Assembly: GCA_025766275.1 (NCBI GenBank)
Contig: JAFKAC010000010.1
Span: 992,001-1,056,000, forward strand
Length of the DNA stretch: 64,000 bases
Origin: Lactarius indigo
Taxonomy: Eukaryota; Basidiomycota; Agaricomycetes; Russulales; Russulaceae
Reading direction: 5' to 3'
The translations under genes and the position numbers were made by a program. Below the pieces are notes generated by a model that did no database searches, was not told the DNA's origin, and saw only the letters and a list, made by a program, of their open reading frames with translations. The number at the start of each line of letters is the position of its first letter. The stretch's first letter is position 1. Below, one piece after another: positions 60,601 through 64,000 of the stretch.

Positions 60601-63600
60601 CGAATGATGTCCGGAGGTAATGCCGAATATCGCTGTCCGTCTCGAAATCTTCCAAACGGAGCTTCCGTATGTCTCTCTGGTCATCAAAGGTCTTACACAG
60701 ATGAGCCTCGGGACGACTTGCAGTTAAGATTTTGAGCTCCTTAGGGTGATCGATGTCTTCAGCCAACAGCACCTTCAGAAAGGCGGTCGCTCCATGAGGT
60801 TCACATTCATCAAGTCCATCCAGAGTGATAAGGATACAGCTGCGAAGCTGGCGCATTGCACCTAGCGGCTCGATGATCAGCTTCTCATATTGAAATCGCA
60901 AATTCTTTTCGAAAATGTCGGGATGCTTGCTGATGACCTCTGCGACGCGCTCTTTATAATCAGCGTCTAATAGGCTGAACTGAAAGGCGAGTGTTTGGAA
61001 GACGGAAGATGGGTCGCAAAGTCCTGCGTAGCCAAACTGCGAGAAAAAGGTGCTGATGACAATATGACCATCCAGAAGGGCGGCAGAAATGGAGGCTGAT
61101 TGAGCAATGGCCGATTTTCCGCTGCCGGCGATCCCGCTTAGCCAGAATATTCTCGCCCCAGATGGGTCCTTGAGCCATGCAAAGATTTCATCGAGAACGG
61201 CTACGCGAGTTCCTTCTAGGCACTCAGCACGTTGTGCATGCGTTGACAGGTTAGGGTTCTTTGTCTTCTCGGAAACAATTGGTTCAATCTGTAGGGATTC
61301 AGTCAGGTGTCACCTCGCGTCTTATAGAGTTGGAACTCGTCTACTGGCGATTCACTCACCGTGCGCTTGACTTCCACATCGTTCTCTAATAACTGGGTCG
61401 TCTCTCTCTCCTGTGAATACCCTTTCAATATTACTGTAGAGTCGTTATTCCAACTGGACATACCATAAATTGTTTTATGGCATCCGAAATGCGCGAATAC
61501 GAAATTGACACTTTCCAATTCAAGTACGCTTTCACGCCATCTGTCCCATCGGCAAATCGTTCTAAATTTCCCTGGGACAACGTCTGTCGGCAAGTCGCGG
61601 CGATGGCCTCGATCGTTCTTTTGAAAACGATCAGTCACAGAAATTGATGACCGATGCCGCACTCGCCTTGTTAACTCCTCAAGACCGTTAGTTACCTGAC
61701 AAGGAATATCACTCGACTCCTTTTCCTTGATCTGCACTAACACGACTTCCGTAAATGACTTGATGCGCGATTCAAGTCCTTTCATGCCCGCAGCCCGAGA
61801 TTGTCCGCCGGTATTATATCCAGCACGGACCAGTGCCAGGAAAGACCCGAGTACATTCTTCAAACCCGAAAATGGCACAAGACTTGCAATGTCTTCTGCG
61901 TGTTTGAGTGCTTTCACGAGTCTGGATTCCACTCTCCATCCTTCGATCGGTATGGCGGGCATTTGGACTAATTTCTTCAGGCGATGTTCAACACGCGCTT
62001 CATCGACATAGGAAGAAAGGTAAAACAATGGCTTCGGCAAATCAATCGAGACCACAGAGGAACCTATTAGCGTATCACGTATTTCAATAGACTTAGATCC
62101 GGCTGCAGCGATGAATCGACCGTTCGGGGACCAGGAAATGCCCCATACAGGTGCTTGGTTGCACCGCATGACCATCATAGTCGGATCCCATCCCGGATCA
62201 ACCCCTTGAGAGGCCTTGACAGAGGTTTCGAGCTCGTGAGCATACATTTTCCGCAGCTGCGTCTCCGTAGGCGTGAATGGTAATGCGGAGTGGTAAACAT
62301 GCAGAGCATTGAACGAAATCGTATCTGCATGGTAGGAAAGGAAACGGAAAGCGTCGTTCACCAAGTCCGCCAATAAGCTAGATCCGTCGCCGACTTCCCC
62401 TTTGAGCGAGGTCTGAATATAGTCACGTCATTCGATGGTTCATGCGAGATGCGAACTGACACTTACCATCCATGCACGGACTTGACTCATTGACTCCGCC
62501 GCTTCCCGCAATGTGTCTAGCAGCGCCATCGTCTCTATCCACCATAACAAGCAGCGGGTGAGAAAGTCCCGAAGGCGAGGCCACATTTCATCGTCGTCAA
62601 CGACTTCAGTCTTCATAAGATGAGATGTCCAATATTGACACGCGTATCGCAGCTCGGGAGAAACGGCGTTCTCGACCTTCGTTTGAAAACTATCGATTTC
62701 TGAATGCGGCAGAGACGGGTCTTCAATGCCCGCCATATTTCGATGAAGTTGCGAGGAAAGATGTCCGAAGCAGCTAAGAAGGACCTCTCTCTCAGCCGAA
62801 TTAACATCCACCACAAGGTCTCCATCCCTGCAACGCGTAGAGTCGATAATGAAATCGGAGAACGAGAGATGGTAGATAAGAGGCGCTTGATTGTCGGAAT
62901 TTGGCACTTGAATGAGGGAGTGTAGGTAATGAAGTGCGCGCTTTATGTCGCCAGGCTCTAGCTCGCAGAAGTTTTCCATGACCACCATCGGAAGTGGCTC
63001 ACGAAAGGTGACGAGCTGGCCAAGTACAGTCCGGAGCCGACGCTTGATAGATCTGCTCGCACCAAAGGGAACGGCTTGATGGAGGATACTGAGATACAAG
63101 GTATCCAGGCGTTCATATGGGCGCTCTTCCGGATCTGTTCGATTGCCAAGAAGGATATCAAGCCGCCTTTGCGGGTGTTGGTCATGTTCGTCAAAAATAA
63201 AGCGGAGGATAGAGGCTGCGTAGATGAACGAGTCTCCGGCGCTTTCCGCCAGCTTGAAAATCACTTCATCTCCGGCATTGAACGGAGTGGCTAAGGTAAT
63301 CGGTGGTCGTTTGAATGTTGTGAGAAGGTAATGATGAATATCGCGCTTCGCCTCGATGTCTTGTAGATTGAGCTTCCGTATGTCGTCTCGAGCATAGAAA
63401 ACCTCGCGTATGTGAGCTTCAGGCCGGCTCGTGGTCAAAACCTTCAGTTCTTTAGGAATACCAATTTTCTTATCCAACAGTGCATTGAGGATGGCAGTCG
63501 CTCCACGTGGTTCGCATTCGTCGAATGCATCTAGGACAATAAAAATGCGGCGTTGAGTGCAATTCATTGCCTTGAGTGGCTCGACAATGAGTGACTTGTA

Positions 63601-64000
63601 CTGGGTGTAATCCTTTTCGAAAATGTCTGGTTGCTCCTTGATAATTTCTGAGACGTGCTTTCGAAAGCCAGCATCCGCTAGACTGAATTGATAAGCGAGT
63701 GTCGGAAAGACGAATGAAGCGTCGCAGAGTTCTGTGTGACCACGTTGCGAAAAGAAGAAACTTGCGACAATGCAGTCGGACAAGAGTGTCGCTTCGACAG
63801 CGGCTGATTGTGCAATGGTTGACTTCCCACTGCCGGCAATTCCACTAAGCCAGAATAAGTTCACGCTGACTGTGTCCTTGAGGAAAGCACGAATTTGTTC
63901 GAGGACAGTTACTCGAGTTCCCTCAAGGCACTTGGAACGTTGCGCCGATTGCGCCGATTGATACAAGTGGTTGGCGTTCTCGGCCTTCTTGGAAATGATC
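57660..64000 (-). CDS. Double-NACHT STAND protein with WD40 tail (5' end outside window)
   Basis: Four exons join with every junction in phase 0: from the window edge to 62467, 62412-61360, 61288-59780 and 59723-57660, about 2050 aa within the window. The first NACHT module has Walker A LSGIAGSGKSTIAQS (about 63818-63849) and Walker B IFIVLDAFDECEP. It is followed by one WD40-like repeat (WGISWSPNGRFIAAAGS). In the same exon comes a helical segment (SRLVKALKHAEDIASLVPFS), then a second NACHT with Walker A SGIAGSGKSAIAQS and Walker B LITLDGLDECEPHG. The 670-residue WD40 end includes SLVSSLAFSADGLTLASGS and GTIRVWD. STAND proteins are nucleotide-switched, oligomerising sensors in fungal non-self recognition and cell death. 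An alternative is a separate second gene starting at the ATG at 61960-61962; nothing in the frame forces that. Confidence 0.8.
61360..62412 (-). other. Fusion exon linking the two STAND modules
   Basis: This 1053-nt exon (exactly 351 codons) has no stop. Its first 110 codons match the start of the WD40 exon of the second module: TSLKGEVG against TSLKRRAD, then DLVNDAFRFL against DLMDNAFRLL, each after a phase-0 intron with GTAAGTG at the donor. After about LIGSSVVSIDLPKP the WD40 similarity stops and the exon passes straight into the helical domain expected in front of a NACHT module. The junction near 62035 is where two tandem genes appear to have been joined. Confidence 0.7.

Noticed and set aside
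1..64000. CRISPR arrays, operons, riboswitches or Shine-Dalgarno sites
   Set aside because: The intron-rich eukaryotic gene structure rules out bacterial features, and no regularly spaced repeats were seen.

Overview
This window looks like a gene-dense but repeat-scarred stretch of a filamentous basidiomycete (Agaricomycetes) genome. The evidence is many short introns of about 45-75 nt with GT..AG ends, family-specific proteins (seven-helix-like membrane proteins, a DUF3328/UstYa-like protein, class E P450s, NACHT-WD40 STAND proteins, an O-fucosyltransferase-like protein) and Ty3-type gag and LINE debris. Coding exons were joined by hand from frame, splice consensus and comparison between paralogues inside the window, so exon ends are predictions.

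Region 1 (1-14.5 kb) is a diverged segmental duplication. Its unit is a minus-strand polytopic membrane-protein gene, a divergent plus-strand UstYa-like gene, and an unrecognised minus-strand segment. Intact-looking membrane-protein copies lie at 5767-7179 and 9680-11068, with a fifth, dispersed copy at 39090-40533. One copy (1-1872) is cut by a SINE-like element that carries Pol III boxes, a poly(A) tail and a 16-bp target-site duplication. One copy (2380-2790) is only a remnant. The UstYa-like gene is intact at 12429-13021 and is a pseudogene at about 3420-4797, where it is split by a LINE tail.

Region 2 (16.7-34.2 kb) is a tandem family of four cytochrome P450 genes, all on the plus strand and sharing one intron layout. 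Two are intact: 26366-28319 (537 aa) and 30229-32160 (531 aa). One (16721-18638) is full length but carries a nonsense codon just after the ExxR motif, a broken donor site and a lost start. One (33213-34204) has an internal deletion that removes the I-helix and heme regions. A solo Ty3-like gag ORF and a two-part unrecognised minus-strand locus (22157-25075) sit between the first and second P450. With the UstYa-like oxidase family and the membrane proteins, this resembles a specialised-metabolism neighbourhood that is expanding and decaying by duplication.

Region 3 (34.9-37.1 kb) is a Golgi-type O-fucosyltransferase-like gene. The stretches 37.1-39.1 kb and 40.5-45.7 kb hold no gene I can support.

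Region 4 (45.7-64 kb) holds an alpha-helical protein of unknown function, a cyclin-fold-like protein, a 695-aa protein with a possible N-myristoylation signal and a C-terminal ricin-B-type beta-trefoil, a decayed copy of that lectin end, and a very large minus-strand STAND gene. In the STAND gene, two NACHT ATPase modules and a WD40 tail read through four exons with all junctions in phase 0. It therefore appears to encode a double-NACHT fusion that begins outside the window.
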